From an uncultured Photobacterium sp. (GTDB lineage Bacteria; Pseudomonadota; Gammaproteobacteria; Enterobacterales; Vibrionaceae), in NCBI RefSeq assembly GCF_947502415.1, contig NZ_CANMZV010000002.1, positions 1 to 64,000 of the forward strand: a stretch of DNA of 64,000 bases, read 5' to 3'. The position numbers and the translations under genes are program-made. Positions 23,451-33,155 of this stretch are shown piece by piece. The notes beneath the pieces are model-generated. The model ran no database searches. It was not told the DNA's origin and saw only the letters and a list, made by a program, of their open reading frames with translations. Positions within the stretch are counted from its first letter, which is position 1. Every line of letters starts with the position of its first letter.

Positions 23451-24380
23451 ATGAGCTGGCTTGAAAAGATCCTCACGAAAAGCAACATTGTTTCTTCTCG
23501 AAAAGCGTCTATCCCTGAAGGGGTATGGACCAAATGTACGTCATGTGAACAAGTGCTTTACCATGCAGAGCTAGAGCGTAACCTAGAAGTATGTCCGAAG
23601 TGTGACCATCACATGAGAATTAAGGCGCGCCATCGCCTGGAAACGTTCCTGGATGCTGAAGGCCAGGTAGAAATTGCGGATGAACTAGAGCCAAAAGATA
23701 AGCTGAAGTTCCGCGACTCGAAGAAATATAAAGATCGCCTATCGACAGCACAAAAAACAAGTGGTGAAAAAGACGCCATGGTTGTTATGAAGGGTACGCT
23801 ACTTGAGCAGCCACTGGTTGTCTGCGCGTTTGAGTTCTCTTTCATGGCGGGATCGATGGGCTCCGTAGTGGGCGCTAAATTTGTTCGTGCTGTTGATGAA
23901 GCCATTGCCAATAACTGTGCTTTGGTATGTTTCTCTGCCAGTGGTGGTGCTCGTATGCAGGAAGCGCTGATGTCACTGATGCAGATGGCTAAAACCAGTG
24001 CAGCACTAGAGCGTTTGTCAAACAAGGGCCTGCCATTTATTTCGGTTCTGACGGATCCGACATTGGGTGGTGTATCGGCAAGTCTGGCTATGCTGGGTGA
24101 TATCAATATCGGTGAGCCGAAGGCATTGATTGGCTTTGCTGGCCAGCGTGTTATTGAGCAGACAGTACGTGAGAAGCTTCCAGAAGGCTTCCAGCGTAGT
24201 GAGTTCCTGCTTGATCACGGCGCTATCGACATGATTGTTGACCGTCGTGAAATGCGTCAGCGTATTGGTGGTTTGATTGCTAAGCTAACTCATGCCACAT
24301 CGCCGATGGTGGTGCCGGTACCGACTGAGAAGCCTGCGGTAAGCGAAGATACAACTGACGTTGATAACGAGCAGGAATAA
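23451..24380 (+). CDS. accD: Acetyl-CoA carboxylase carboxyltransferase subunit beta
   Basis: AccD forms the carboxyltransferase with AccA and makes malonyl-CoA for fatty acid synthesis. The product of 309 residues has the N-terminal zinc finger (Cys 29, 32, 48, 51: CTSC..CPKC) and the crotonase-type core: [61 protein letters not shown] and [16 protein letters not shown]. The C-terminal tail ([14 protein letters not shown]) is acidic. dedA, which lies between truA and accD in enterics, is absent here; the 259-base spacer holds only a small hairpin. Confidence 0.96.
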   Translation: MSWLEKILTKSNIVSSRKASIPEGVWTKCTSCEQVLYHAELERNLEVCPKCDHHMRIKARHRLETFLDAEGQVEIADELEPKDKLKFRDSKKYKDRLSTAQKTSGEKDAMVVMKGTLLEQPLVVCAFEFSFMAGSMGSVVGAKFVRAVDEAIANNCALVCFSASGGARMQEALMSLMQMAKTSAALERLSNKGLPFISVLTDPTLGGVSASLAMLGDINIGEPKALIGFAGQRVIEQTVREKLPEGFQRSEFLLDHGAIDMIVDRREMRQRIGGLIAKLTHATSPMVVPVPTEKPAVSEDTTDVDNEQE

Positions 24381-24533
24381 TCGTTATCGGCGGCTGAAGC
24401 GAGTTTGAATGGCAATCATAGCAATCATTCAGAGCAGTATGTATAGCCTGTTGATTGAATTTATTGTAGTGATTGCATGAATTCAAACTCGTTTCAGTGT
24501 TAAATTAGTACCCATTATTGGTACTAATTTAGA

Positions 24534-25814
24534 ATGAATACAATGTCCGGACTGACAGCACCACAAGCCACAGCCCCTCTTTCTTCCTGGCTGACTTACT
24601 TAGAAAACCTCCACACCAGTGCCATTGACCTTGGATTAGATCGCGCTCTTGCTGTTGCGCAGCGAGCACAGCTAACTAAGCCTGCACAACGCGTTATTAC
24701 CGTTGCCGGAACAAACGGCAAAGGATCTACTTGCGCTATTCTTGAAGCTATTTTGTTGGATGCTGGCTACAAGGTGGGTGTATATAACTCTCCGCATTTA
24801 ATCCGTTATAACGAGCGGGTACGTATTAATGGCCAGGAATTGGCAGATAGTGAACATAGCCAGGCATTTGCTGCTATCGAGCAGTACCGTGGCGATACTA
24901 GCTTGAGTCTGTTTGAGTTCGGTACGCTTGCGTCATTGCAGCTGTTTAAGCAGCATCAGGTTGATGTGGTTATTCTTGAAGTTGGCCTTGGCGGACGTCT
25001 TGATGCAACCAATATTGTCGAACACGATGTTGCCGTTATCACCAGCCTTGCTGTCGATCACGTTGACTGGCTGGGTGATGATATCGAAGTGATTGGCTAT
25101 GAGAAAGCCGGTATTTTCCGCTCAGAAAAACCAGCCGTTTGTGGTCAGCCAAATCCTCCAGCCAGTGTGCCGGCTCATGCGGATGACATCGGAGCCCAAT
25201 TGTACCAGGTGGGTTATCAGTTTGATTATCAGCAGGAGGGGAGTAGCTGGCGCTGGCATTGTGGTGCTTTTGACCTGCAAAACCTTCCATTACCGTCTTT
25301 GCCACTGCCGAATGCGGCTACCGCGTTGATGGCGTTGGGCGTGGCTGAGCTTGAAATTAGCGATGAAAACATTGCAGCTGGCCTGTCTAAAGCTTCTTTG
25401 CCGGGCCGTATGGAGCGGGTTTCATCGTCACCGCTGACTATCCTGGATGTGGCCCACAACCCTCATTCAGCCCATTATTTTGCTGAGCAGCTAAGCATAA
25501 TTAAGCAGCGCGAAAGCAAAGGGCGTATTCATGGTGTGGTCGCTATGCTGCATGATAAAGATATCGCAGCAACGATCGCTGAGATGACTGGCATTGTTGA
25601 TGCGTGGTACCCAGCGTCACTTGAAGGACCTCGAGCCGCTAAAGCAGAAGAGATTATTGCTTATCTGGATGGTGATGTGCCAGCGTATCGGACCCCAGAA
25701 CAAGCTTATGAGGCAGCGGTGACGCAAGCCGGAGGCGAGGATATGGTAATCGTGTTTGGCTCGTTTTACACTGTCGGTCAAGTTTCCAGCCATATTTCAT
25801 CATCACAGGAGTAG
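24534..25814 (+). CDS. folC: Dihydrofolate synthase / folylpolyglutamate synthase
   Basis: The enzyme adds glutamate to dihydropteroate and extends the polyglutamate tail of folates, using ATP. The product has 426 residues. It shows the Mur-ligase P-loop GTNGKGS at 59-65, YNSPHLIRYNERVRING, ILEVGLGGRLDATNIVE, ITSLAVDHVDWLG, GRMERVSSSPLTILDVAHNPHSAHYF and the C-terminal VFGSFYTVGQV. An in-frame ATG at 24543 is an alternative start. The stop is 2 bases before dedD, so they form one transcript. Confidence 0.95.
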   Translation: MNTMSGLTAPQATAPLSSWLTYLENLHTSAIDLGLDRALAVAQRAQLTKPAQRVITVAGTNGKGSTCAILEAILLDAGYKVGVYNSPHLIRYNERVRINGQELADSEHSQAFAAIEQYRGDTSLSLFEFGTLASLQLFKQHQVDVVILEVGLGGRLDATNIVEHDVAVITSLAVDHVDWLGDDIEVIGYEKAGIFRSEKPAVCGQPNPPASVPAHADDIGAQLYQVGYQFDYQQEGSSWRWHCGAFDLQNLPLPSLPLPNAATALMALGVAELEISDENIAAGLSKASLPGRMERVSSSPLTILDVAHNPHSAHYFAEQLSIIKQRESKGRIHGVVAMLHDKDIAATIAEMTGIVDAWYPASLEGPRAAKAEEIIAYLDGDVPAYRTPEQAYEAAVTQAGGEDMVIVFGSFYTVGQVSSHISSSQE

Positions 25815-25816
25815 AC

Positions 25817-26302
25817 GTGGCGAGTAAATTTCAGAGCCGATTGGTCGGAACCATTATTTTGGTTGCTATCGGTGTTATCTTTCTGCCCGATTTGTTCGAT
25901 GGCAAGAAACAGCATTATCAGGAGCAGTTCGCCAGTATTCCTCTTCAGCCGCAGATTGGCAGTGAAGAGGAGTTTGCGACAATACCTGAGCCAGAGTTTG
26001 CAGAGATTGACTTGCCACCCGAGCCTGTCAGTGAGCCAAAAGTTGGCAATCAGGACAGCGGTTGGGTGGTCCAGTTAGGTGTGTTCCGTAATATTGATAA
26101 TGCCAACCAGTTGGTTGTCAAATTGCGTGATGCAGGTTATCAGGCACATGTTTTCCCCAAACAGCCTAAAAAAGGTGATCTGGCACGAGTAGTTGTCGGC
26201 CCGGATATATCGAAGTCAAAGTTATCAGCACAGGTCAAAGATTTGGAAAAATTAACTGGATTGAAAGGCCGATTGCTTAGATTTAACCCACTCAACCCTT
26301 AG
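25817..26302 (+). CDS. dedD: SPOR-domain cell division protein DedD
   Basis: DedD is an inner-membrane protein that localises to the septum by binding denuded peptidoglycan. The product has 161 residues, one N-terminal membrane segment (LVGTIILVAIGVIFLPDLF, residues 9-27), a Pro/Glu-rich linker and a C-terminal SPOR domain at about 80-158 (SGWVVQLGVFRNIDNANQLVVKL..ARVVVGP). The start is GTG 25817, 2 bases after the folC stop, with AGGAG just upstream inside folC. Its stop codon lies within the PurR-type operator of cvpA-purF. Confidence 0.9.
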   Translation: MASKFQSRLVGTIILVAIGVIFLPDLFDGKKQHYQEQFASIPLQPQIGSEEEFATIPEPEFAEIDLPPEPVSEPKVGNQDSGWVVQLGVFRNIDNANQLVVKLRDAGYQAHVFPKQPKKGDLARVVVGPDISKSKLSAQVKDLEKLTGLKGRLLRFNPLNP

Positions 26303-26316
26303 GTAAACGTTTGCGT
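26301..26316 (+). promoter_or_regulatory. PurR-type operator before cvpA-purF
   Basis: AGGTAAACGTTTGCGT fits the PurR operator pattern (ANGCAANCGNTTNCNT) with one mismatch, in the left half. It overlaps the dedD stop codon and lies 48 bases before cvpA. A TAGAAT hexamer at 26332-26337 may be the -10. The same control of cvpA-purF is known in enterics; binding here is inferred. Confidence 0.85.
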
Positions 26317-26363
26317 TCTAATTTTTTCTGTTAGAATACGCACCAACAAGACGAATATAACAA

Positions 26364-26858
26364 ATGATGATCTGGATAGATTACGTAATTTTAGGCGTAA
26401 TAGGCTTCTCTGCACTGGTCAGTTTGATCCGTGGATTTGTTAAAGAAGCATTGTCACTGATAATTTGGTTTGCTGCTTTTTTTATAGCCAGTAATTTTTA
26501 TACTCAGCTAGCAGCATACTTTACGAACATTAGGGATGAGATGCTACGAAATGGTAGCGCCATTGCCGCGTTGTTCATCGCGACACTGATTGTCGGTGCA
26601 GTGGTGAACTATGTGATTGGACAGTTAGTCCAGAAAACCGGTTTGTCAGGAACAGATCGTGTTCTGGGAATTGTCTTTGGTGGAGTGAGGGGCGTATTGA
26701 TTGTGTCGGCCTTACTGTTCTTTATTGATGCATTCACGGGATTTGCCAAAGCAGACTGGTGGCAGCAGTCGCAGTTGATCCCACAGTTTGGCGTTGTGAT
26801 CGAATGGTTCTTTACTTACCTCAAAGATACGTCAAGTTTCTTGCCCGGCGCATTTTAG
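26364..26858 (+). CDS. cvpA: Membrane protein CvpA (colicin V production family)
   Basis: This 164-residue integral membrane protein has four hydrophobic segments (roughly 8-25, 29-48, 64-84 and 103-123). The conserved start [31 protein letters not shown] and the [19 protein letters not shown] motif identify it. In enterics it is needed for colicin V export and linked to envelope stress; its molecular role is unclear. ATG 26367 is an equally good start. It is co-transcribed with purF behind a PurR-type operator. Confidence 0.92.
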   Translation: MMIWIDYVILGVIGFSALVSLIRGFVKEALSLIIWFAAFFIASNFYTQLAAYFTNIRDEMLRNGSAIAALFIATLIVGAVVNYVIGQLVQKTGLSGTDRVLGIVFGGVRGVLIVSALLFFIDAFTGFAKADWWQQSQLIPQFGVVIEWFFTYLKDTSSFLPGAF

Positions 26859-26990
26859 TGCCGGTGTATAGCTGCTTTTATTGATACAACACATTCAGCG
26901 GGCATTCGGTAGAACCGGATACCTGCTGAAAATCAGGTATTGGTAGAAACGGTTTTAACTGCTACTTAATGCGTGACGAGGATTTAGGAC

Positions 26991-28508
26991 ATGTGTGGTA
27001 TTGTCGGAATCGTGGGATCAACCCCGGTAAACCAGTCTATCTATGATGCACTGATCGTGCTGCAGCATCGCGGCCAGGATGCCGCCGGTATTGTTACCCT
27101 GGAAAGCAATCGTTTTCGTCTGCGTAAGGCAAACGGTCTGGTACGTGATGTTTTTGCCACCAGGCACATGCAGCGTTTGCAGGGAACTGTGGGAATTGGC
27201 CACGTTAGGTACCCGACCGCGGGGAGTTCCAGTGCCTCTGAAGCTCAACCGTTTTATGTGAACTCGCCTTTTGGCATCTCATTGGCGCATAACGGTAACC
27301 TGACCAATGCGGCCGATATCCAGGAAAGTCTTTTTAAGCAAGCCCGCCGCCATGTGAATACCTCCTCAGATTCTGAAATTCTTCTGAATGTATTAGCTAA
27401 CCAGTTGGAAGGGGCATCGTCGTATCCGCTTACTCCTGAAGATATATTCTCAGCTGTTCGTGCCGTTCACCGCATTGTTTCCGGGGCTTATGCGGTCGTA
27501 GCTATGGTAATCGGCCATGGTTTGATTGCATTTCGCGATCCGAACGGTATTCGCCCTCTTTGCCTGGGGCGGCGCGAAGTGGGTGGTAAGGTTGAATATA
27601 TGGTGGCATCTGAATCTGTTGCACTTGATGCCGTTGGGTTCGATTTTATGCGTGATGTTTCGCCAGGTGAAGCCGTGTATCTTGATTTTGATGGCCAGCT
27701 TTATACCGAGCAGTGTGCTGATAATCCGGCTTTGCACCCATGTGTTTTTGAGTTTGTTTATTTTGCCCGTCCCGATTCTTTCATTGATAAAGTTTCTGTT
27801 TACAGCGCCCGTGTTTGTATGGGTCAGAAGTTGGGTGAGAAGATCAAGCGAGAATGGTTTAACCATGATATTGATGTGGTGATCCCAATACCTGAAACAT
27901 CTTGTGATAGTGCGCTGGAAATCGCCCGCACATTGGATAAACCATACCGTCAGGGATTTGTGAAAAATCGCTATGTCGGTCGAACCTTTATCATGCCTGG
28001 TCAGCAAATGCGTCGTAAATCGGTACGTCGTAAGCTCAATGCTATTCGCTCTGAGTTTAAGGATAAGAATGTCCTGTTGGTTGATGACTCCATCGTCCGT
28101 GGCACAACGTCAGAGCAGATTATAGAAATGGCGCGTGAAGCCGGAGCCCGTAAAGTTTATTTGGCATCAGCTGCACCGGAAGTTCGTTTCCCGAATGTTT
28201 ACGGTATTGATATGCCAAGTGCCAACGAGCTGATTGCACATGGCCGTGAAGTGGATGAAATTTGTAAGATGATTGGGGCTGATGGCCTGATATTCCAGGA
28301 TCTTGATGATCTGGTAGCAGCGGTTGCCGAAGGAAACCCTGATATCAAGCAGTTCGAGACATCTGTCTTTAGCGGCACTTATGTGACTGGCGATATTAAT
28401 CAGGATTACTTGGATTACTTGGAAAGTCTGCGTAGCGAAGACTCTAAGACTCAACGTGAAATGCAACAGGATTTAGCAAACCTCGAATTGCATAACGAAG
28501 GGGTATAA
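26991..28508 (+). CDS. purF: Amidophosphoribosyltransferase (PurF)
   Basis: PurF makes 5-phosphoribosylamine from PRPP and glutamine, the first committed step of purine synthesis. The product has 505 residues, the family length. The start MCGIVGIVG supplies the glutaminase nucleophile Cys 2; [21 protein letters not shown] and [11 protein letters not shown] are glutaminase motifs. The phosphoribosyltransferase half carries the PRPP loop [17 protein letters not shown]. It follows cvpA by 132 bases and is followed by a strong terminator. Confidence 0.97.
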   Translation: MCGIVGIVGSTPVNQSIYDALIVLQHRGQDAAGIVTLESNRFRLRKANGLVRDVFATRHMQRLQGTVGIGHVRYPTAGSSSASEAQPFYVNSPFGISLAHNGNLTNAADIQESLFKQARRHVNTSSDSEILLNVLANQLEGASSYPLTPEDIFSAVRAVHRIVSGAYAVVAMVIGHGLIAFRDPNGIRPLCLGRREVGGKVEYMVASESVALDAVGFDFMRDVSPGEAVYLDFDGQLYTEQCADNPALHPCVFEFVYFARPDSFIDKVSVYSARVCMGQKLGEKIKREWFNHDIDVVIPIPETSCDSALEIARTLDKPYRQGFVKNRYVGRTFIMPGQQMRRKSVRRKLNAIRSEFKDKNVLLVDDSIVRGTTSEQIIEMAREAGARKVYLASAAPEVRFPNVYGIDMPSANELIAHGREVDEICKMIGADGLIFQDLDDLVAAVAEGNPDIKQFETSVFSGTYVTGDINQDYLDYLESLRSEDSKTQREMQQDLANLELHNEGV

Positions 28509-28512
28509 GCCC

Positions 28513-28533
28513 AGAAAGCAGAAAGCAGAAAGC
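28513..28533. repeat. Three tandem copies of AGAAAGC
   Basis: Three perfect copies of a 7-base unit lie between the purF stop and the terminator stem, whose first bases overlap the last copy. Confidence 0.9.
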
Positions 28534-28559
28534 GAATGGTTTTACCCATTCGCTTTTTT
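28529..28559. terminator. Terminator between purF and the Yip1-family gene
   Basis: AAAGCGAATGG pairs with CCATTCGCTTT around ttttac, with a T-run after it and an A-rich flank before it. It separates two convergent genes and can act both ways. Confidence 0.9.
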
Positions 28560-28565
28560 GATCGT

Positions 28566-28589
28566 ACTTCTACTTCTACTTCTACTTCT
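28566..28589. repeat. Four tandem copies of ACTTCT
   Basis: A perfect hexamer array touches the first base of the stop codon of the leftward Yip1-family gene. Confidence 0.92.
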
Positions 28590-29188
28590 TAATGGCTAAA
28601 TTGTGGTCCGATTCCCAGGTTCCATAGAATAACCGAGCCGGCGATGATCGATACCAGCAATACTAAGCCGCAGGTCACAATCGAGCTGGCATAGATGAAG
28701 CCTCGTTCTTCTGGAATGTGCATCAGAATCGGCACTCCTGTGTATAGGAGATATACGGAGTAGGCAACACCAATCAAGCCTGCAATCATAATGAACCAGA
28801 CTTGGGGATAGATAGCTGCGATGCTGATCATAAATAATGGCGTTGCCGTATAGGCTGCCAACTCAAGAGCTTGGGTAAATGTTGGTGTCGAACCGAATGT
28901 ATGACTCATCCAGTAAGTCAGATAGGCTAGGGCAAAAACCCCGGCGATTAGAGCGAAATACATGGCAACGGACATACTCAATGCGCTTGATTGGGTAAGG
29001 TAAATCGGCTCACCGACACCTATTCGCCATCCAATAAAGACACTGGAGATAAAGGCAAAGGTTGGTGGCAGCAAAGCAATCAACAATATGTGCGAGAGGC
29101 TGTTTTGAATACCTTCGTGGTCCTTGTCAATGGCACGCCACTCTTGTTTTGGATGGGTATATAGCCCAAATAGGTGTCCCAGAATCAT
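28589..29188 (-). CDS. Yip1-family inner membrane protein
   Basis: This 199-residue protein has five hydrophobic segments (about 33-53, 70-92, 114-126, 128-150 and 165-188) and the N-terminal pattern HLFGLYTHPKQEWRAI followed by HILLIALLPP, typical of bacterial Yip1-domain (YohC-like) membrane proteins. The function of the family in bacteria is not established. The gene precedes aphB in vibrios and is transcribed in the same direction, about 200 bases downstream of it here. The start ATG has AGG upstream on the minus strand (ataacgaggtaatgctATG). Confidence 0.8.
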   Translation of the reverse strand: MILGHLFGLYTHPKQEWRAIDKDHEGIQNSLSHILLIALLPPTFAFISSVFIGWRIGVGEPIYLTQSSALSMSVAMYFALIAGVFALAYLTYWMSHTFGSTPTFTQALELAAYTATPLFMISIAAIYPQVWFIMIAGLIGVAYSVYLLYTGVPILMHIPEERGFIYASSIVTCGLVLLVSIIAGSVILWNLGIGPQFSH

Positions 29189-29394
29189 AGCATTACCTCG
29201 TTATCCTGTGCGGTAATTCGCACGGTCAAGTTGTTCGACTTAAGAACATTTTTTGTGCTCTTCTGATATATACCGAACAAGCACAGATAAATCCCTTATT
29301 CAGTACATTAACATTTAGTCGCGCTTGTCTGGGTTGGCAAGAAATTGGAGGGGCCAGCCGGTGTGACCGACTGGCAATAAAAGTAGAGTAAGGC

Positions 29395-30270
29395 TTATAA
29401 CTTGAAGTATTCGCTAGCAAATTCAATAAACAGGCGAAGTTTTTCCGGCTGGTAGTCGCGGTGATTATATAACAGGTAGACTTCACGCGGGTTGGCCGAC
29501 CAGTTTTCCAGTATTTGAATCAGTTCGCCGGATTCTATATATTTTTTCAGCATCACATCCGGCATTAGAGTGATACCTAGCCCGCTAACGCATGCTTTAC
29601 GGACTACGTTGAGCTGATTTGCTTCGAAGCGGCCTCGTTCATTGACTGCTATGGTTTCGCCGTTACTGTCGGTAAGGCGCCAGCGTAATAAAGGCTTGCC
29701 TTTAAGCAGGGAATGCTGGTGGAGATCCTGAGCATGCTTGGGCTCCGCATTGTTTTTCAGGTATTCAGGGCTGGCAACCAAGATGTCTTTGACTGCATTG
29801 ATTCGCCGGGCAATCAGGGTAGAGTCTCGTTGCGGACCAACACGGAAAATCACATCCCAGTCCGTTGGGTCGAGCTGCTCTGGTTCGCTACTCATATTCA
29901 GCTCGATACTGATAGCCGGGTGCTCCATCATAAAAGCGTTCAGCATCGGCTGAAGCATCACCTTGGTGAGGTTAGATGGTGCGGCTATTTTGAGTTTACC
30001 GGCTGCACCTTTACATTCTTCGCTAATGTGTTCCGTAGTATCAACAAGCTGCTGAAGCAGAGGGCTACAATCGTCATAGAATTTTTGTCCAGCTTCTGTC
30101 AGAGACAGCTTACGGGCATGACGGTTTAACAGGCGAATACTGAGGCATTCCTCCAGGGCTTGGATCCGTCGGGTCAGGGTTGCGACAGGGACTTGAGTTT
30201 TTCGAGAGGCGGCTGTATAGCTGCCATTGTCGACAACCATACGAAACAAATTTAAATCGTCAAGCTTCAT
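29395..30270 (-). CDS. aphB: LysR-family regulator AphB
   Basis: This LysR-type regulator of 291 residues closely matches AphB, which in Vibrio cholerae activates tcpPH together with AphA and responds to low oxygen and acid pH. The winged helix-turn-helix is at about 3-60 (LDDLNLFRMVVDNGSYTAASRKTQVPVATLTRRIQALE). Then come the RHARKLSLTEAG hinge and the effector domain with DWDVIFRVGPQRDSTLIARRI and GLGITLMPDVMLKKYIESG. The start ATG 30270 is preferred; a GTG two codons upstream is possible. The leader just before the start is a TG repeat with no clear ribosome site. Targets in this organism are not visible here. Confidence 0.85.
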   Translation of the reverse strand: MKLDDLNLFRMVVDNGSYTAASRKTQVPVATLTRRIQALEECLSIRLLNRHARKLSLTEAGQKFYDDCSPLLQQLVDTTEHISEECKGAAGKLKIAAPSNLTKVMLQPMLNAFMMEHPAISIELNMSSEPEQLDPTDWDVIFRVGPQRDSTLIARRINAVKDILVASPEYLKNNAEPKHAQDLHQHSLLKGKPLLRWRLTDSNGETIAVNERGRFEANQLNVVRKACVSGLGITLMPDVMLKKYIESGELIQILENWSANPREVYLLYNHRDYQPEKLRLFIEFASEYFKL

Positions 30271-30531
30271 ACACACACAATAACTGAAAACTTATAATTG
30301 GGAATTGTATAACGAAATGTGTTAAAAGATTTCATTATTCTAACAAGTTTTGCTGTAAATCAATATTTCCCCGCCATAAATATTAATATGTAGATTTTTA
30401 TGCCTTGAAATGGCTAATGTTTGAAGTAGGTTGCAATATCAACTTATATCTTTTCTGAAAATCGTTAGAGCCATGACGGAACTCAATTTCCGACCTATGC
30501 TTTTGATAGGTTGATTAGCTAATGGGCTTTT

Positions 30532-31665
30532 ATGCGCACATACTCGGATAAACCCGTCGATCCCCCTGAAAAAAAGCGGGGTATAGCAACCCATCATTCT
30601 TGGAGGGCTCAACCTTTGCTTGAGGATAAAGACGTTCTCGTTGTCGAAGACGATCCTGTTTTTCGTATGATGATTGCTGGCTTTTTAAAAAGCCAGGGTT
30701 GCAGTGTGCGTGAGGCAGAAGATGGATTGGCTGGTCTGCAGGCGTTGCGGGACGGGATACCTGATGTTTTGCTTTGTGATCTAGCGATGCCAATCTTAAG
30801 TGGGATGGAGTTTGTTGAAGAGATTTCGGTGCAATACCCTATGGTGCCGGTCATTGTGATATCCGGAACTGGAAATATGGGGGACGTGGCAGCGGCCTTG
30901 CGACATGGTGTCAAAGATTTTTTGATAAAGCCACTTGATAACATCATGGTGTTGAAATCGGCGATCTTATCTGTGCTTAAGTCACAGGATTCAGTAACCG
31001 AAAATCGAGACTTCTCCAGCCAGTGGTTTGGTGTGAGTCAAGATGAAAGTGGAATCGATGAGGAGCTTGAGTGGCACATTGAAGAGTTGAAAGCCAATCC
31101 TCGTGCTGCTCGCGAATTGTTGATGGGGCTGATGCCTGAAGTAGATTCAAGCCAGGGGGATTGGCAGTTGAACTATTGCGTGCTGCAAGCTGCCGATGTG
31201 CAACCAGTGCTACTCGATTATACCTGGCTGATGGATGGGCGACTGGCATTTTACTTGGTGGATTCTTCATCCGATCCTGAAAACGGTACAGCAACGACTT
31301 TACTCATACGTGCCTTCTTTAATGATTACCTTCGAACTCGAATGGCCGATGAGAACAATATATCTAGCTTGATCCAGTTAATTGAGAAAGGAATGAAGCA
31401 TTCGGGCTATGCATCACCGATCAAAGCTCTGTTTGGTATTTTTGATGCGTGTGATAAGAGCTTGTCGGTGATTTCTTCCGGGCTTGGTGCTGTACTTCAA
31501 ACCAGTGATGGTAATAATAACATCCCTGTCCAGACATGGCTGGGCACGAATGCCAGCCAAAATGATATCGTGAGGTTGCAGCTGTCGGAATCTGGGGGGC
31601 GCTTGTCACTGAGCGAAATTGGTTCCGCGAGCTTTAGTTTGACGCTGAAAAGGTGTGGTTTTTAG
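30532..31665 (+). CDS. rssB: Response regulator RssB (RpoS turnover adaptor)
   Basis: RssB is a two-component receiver protein that delivers the stationary-phase sigma factor RpoS to ClpXP. The receiver domain (DVLVVEDDPVFRMMIAGFL, phosphorylation Asp 83 in LLCDLAMP, VIVISGTGNMGDV, Lys in DFLIKPL) is followed by a PP2C-like output domain (DGRLAFYLVDSS, TLLIRAFFNDYL, SVISSGLGA). The length is 377 residues from ATG 30532. A TTG at 30616 has a much better ribosome site (GGAGGG, 8 bases before) and would give 349 residues, closer to the usual size. It lies next to aphB, divergent, as in Vibrio. The ClpXP genes are in this window too. Confidence 0.83.
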   Translation: MRTYSDKPVDPPEKKRGIATHHSWRAQPLLEDKDVLVVEDDPVFRMMIAGFLKSQGCSVREAEDGLAGLQALRDGIPDVLLCDLAMPILSGMEFVEEISVQYPMVPVIVISGTGNMGDVAAALRHGVKDFLIKPLDNIMVLKSAILSVLKSQDSVTENRDFSSQWFGVSQDESGIDEELEWHIEELKANPRAARELLMGLMPEVDSSQGDWQLNYCVLQAADVQPVLLDYTWLMDGRLAFYLVDSSSDPENGTATTLLIRAFFNDYLRTRMADENNISSLIQLIEKGMKHSGYASPIKALFGIFDACDKSLSVISSGLGAVLQTSDGNNNIPVQTWLGTNASQNDIVRLQLSESGGRLSLSEIGSASFSLTLKRCGF

Positions 31666-31683
31666 GGTTTTAGTGAATAGAAT

Positions 31684-31714
31684 AAAAAACGAGAGCCAAT
31701 GGCTCTCGTTTTTT
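31684..31714. terminator. Bidirectional terminator between rssB and the peptide transporter
   Basis: AAAAAACGAGAGCC pairs with GGCTCTCGTTTTTT around a 3-base loop. It lies between convergent genes. Confidence 0.92.
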
Positions 31715-31763
31715 AGTTTCGAAGCTCGTTTCTAGGTTCTAGATGCTCGCTTCTTGATATTTA

Positions 31764-33155
31764 TTATGCTTCAACTGGTTGCGCTTCAGTTGTTTCTTCT
31801 TCAACAACTTGACCTTCAGCGCCGTGCATCCAACGGATCAGCTGGTTAGAGCAAAGTAGTAGAAGTACGCCAGCGATGGTCGCAGCAATTGCAATACCGC
31901 TGAAGATAGCCATCGGACCAGCTTCACCGACTTGTGCTCCGATAATTCCAGAAACGTAGTTAGCAATTGCGGTGAAGCCGAACCATGCCCCCATCATCAG
32001 AGATGTCAGACGAAGTGGTGAAAGCTTAGTGACCATAGACAGGCCGATTGGAGACAGGCAAAGTTCACCAAGAGTATGGAAGAAGTAAGCGCCAACCAGC
32101 CACATCATCGACGTTTTAACGGTGATATCACCACCTTGCTGAATAACGGCACCGACCATGCATAAGAAACCAATAGCAAGGAAGAACAGGCCCATCGCAA
32201 ATTTAATTGGAGAGCCAGGCTCTTTAGGCCCCATTTTCACCCAGATAGAGGCAATGATAGGTGCCAGAGTGATAACAAAGAATGGGTTCAGAGACTGGAA
32301 CCAAGCGGCTGGGACTTCAAAGCTACCAAGCATACGGTCAGTGTACTGCTGAGAGTAGATGTTCATCAGGCCACCGGCCTGCTCGAACCCTGCCCAGAAG
32401 ATAATAACGAACGTACCCATGATCATGATAACTTTCAGACGATCACGTTCTTGTGCCGTTAGCGGTACTTTTTTACCTGACTTGTTCATTTCAGCTGCAC
32501 GCTTGGCGGCCGGAACCTTACCGATATCGCCCAGTAGACGTTCAGCAAACATTAACTGGGTAACTAAGCTGATTAACATACCAATACCGGCAGTCAGAAA
32601 ACCTGCTTTCCAGCCATAAGTTGCAGAAGCTGTACCTGCGATGATCCCCGCAAGTAGAGAGCCGAGGTTGATACCCATGTAGAAGATAGTGAAAGCACCG
32701 TCACGGCGGTTATCGCCTTCCTGATATAGGTCACCTACCATGGTAGAGATATTTGGCTTGAACAGGCCGTTACCAATAATTAGCAAACCTAAGCCTAGGT
32801 AGAATGCTGTTATTGCATGCGGATCAATCATGCTATTAGGCAGTGCCAGCGTAAATTGCCCCAGCGCCATCAGGATGCCACCGAAGATGATAGAGCGGCG
32901 TTGGCCCAGGAAGTTATCGGCAATCCACCCACCAATAAGAGGAGTGATGAAAACAAGACCGGTGTAGATGCCGTAAAGGTTTAGTGCGTCTTGAGTTGAC
33001 CAGCCAAGGCCACCATTGATGGTTTTATCTGTAAGATAAAGTACCAAAATTGCGCGCATGGCGTAGTAAGAAAATCGTTCCCACAGTTCTGTTCCAAACA
33101 GTAAAAACAAACCTTTTGGGTGGCCAAGTAATGTACCACTTTTCAGATTGCTCAT
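31764..33155 (-). CDS. Proton-dependent oligopeptide transporter (POT/PTR family)
   Basis: This 463-residue transporter of the major facilitator superfamily takes up di- and tripeptides with protons. The N-terminal signature ELWERFSYYAMRAILVLYLTDK (the ExxERFxYY motif near 23-31) is diagnostic. Further motifs are GGWIADNFLGQRRSI (loop 2-3), NGLFKPNISTMVGDLY and FTIFYMGINLGSLLAGI, with the conserved GELCLSPIGLSMVTKL near 375. About 12-14 membrane segments are visible and the C-terminus is acidic. The closest family names are DtpA/DtpB/DtpT; I cannot decide between them. Confidence 0.9.
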   Translation of the reverse strand: MSNLKSGTLLGHPKGLFLLFGTELWERFSYYAMRAILVLYLTDKTINGGLGWSTQDALNLYGIYTGLVFITPLIGGWIADNFLGQRRSIIFGGILMALGQFTLALPNSMIDPHAITAFYLGLGLLIIGNGLFKPNISTMVGDLYQEGDNRRDGAFTIFYMGINLGSLLAGIIAGTASATYGWKAGFLTAGIGMLISLVTQLMFAERLLGDIGKVPAAKRAAEMNKSGKKVPLTAQERDRLKVIMIMGTFVIIFWAGFEQAGGLMNIYSQQYTDRMLGSFEVPAAWFQSLNPFFVITLAPIIASIWVKMGPKEPGSPIKFAMGLFFLAIGFLCMVGAVIQQGGDITVKTSMMWLVGAYFFHTLGELCLSPIGLSMVTKLSPLRLTSLMMGAWFGFTAIANYVSGIIGAQVGEAGPMAIFSGIAIAATIAGVLLLLCSNQLIRWMHGAEGQVVEEETTEAQPVEA

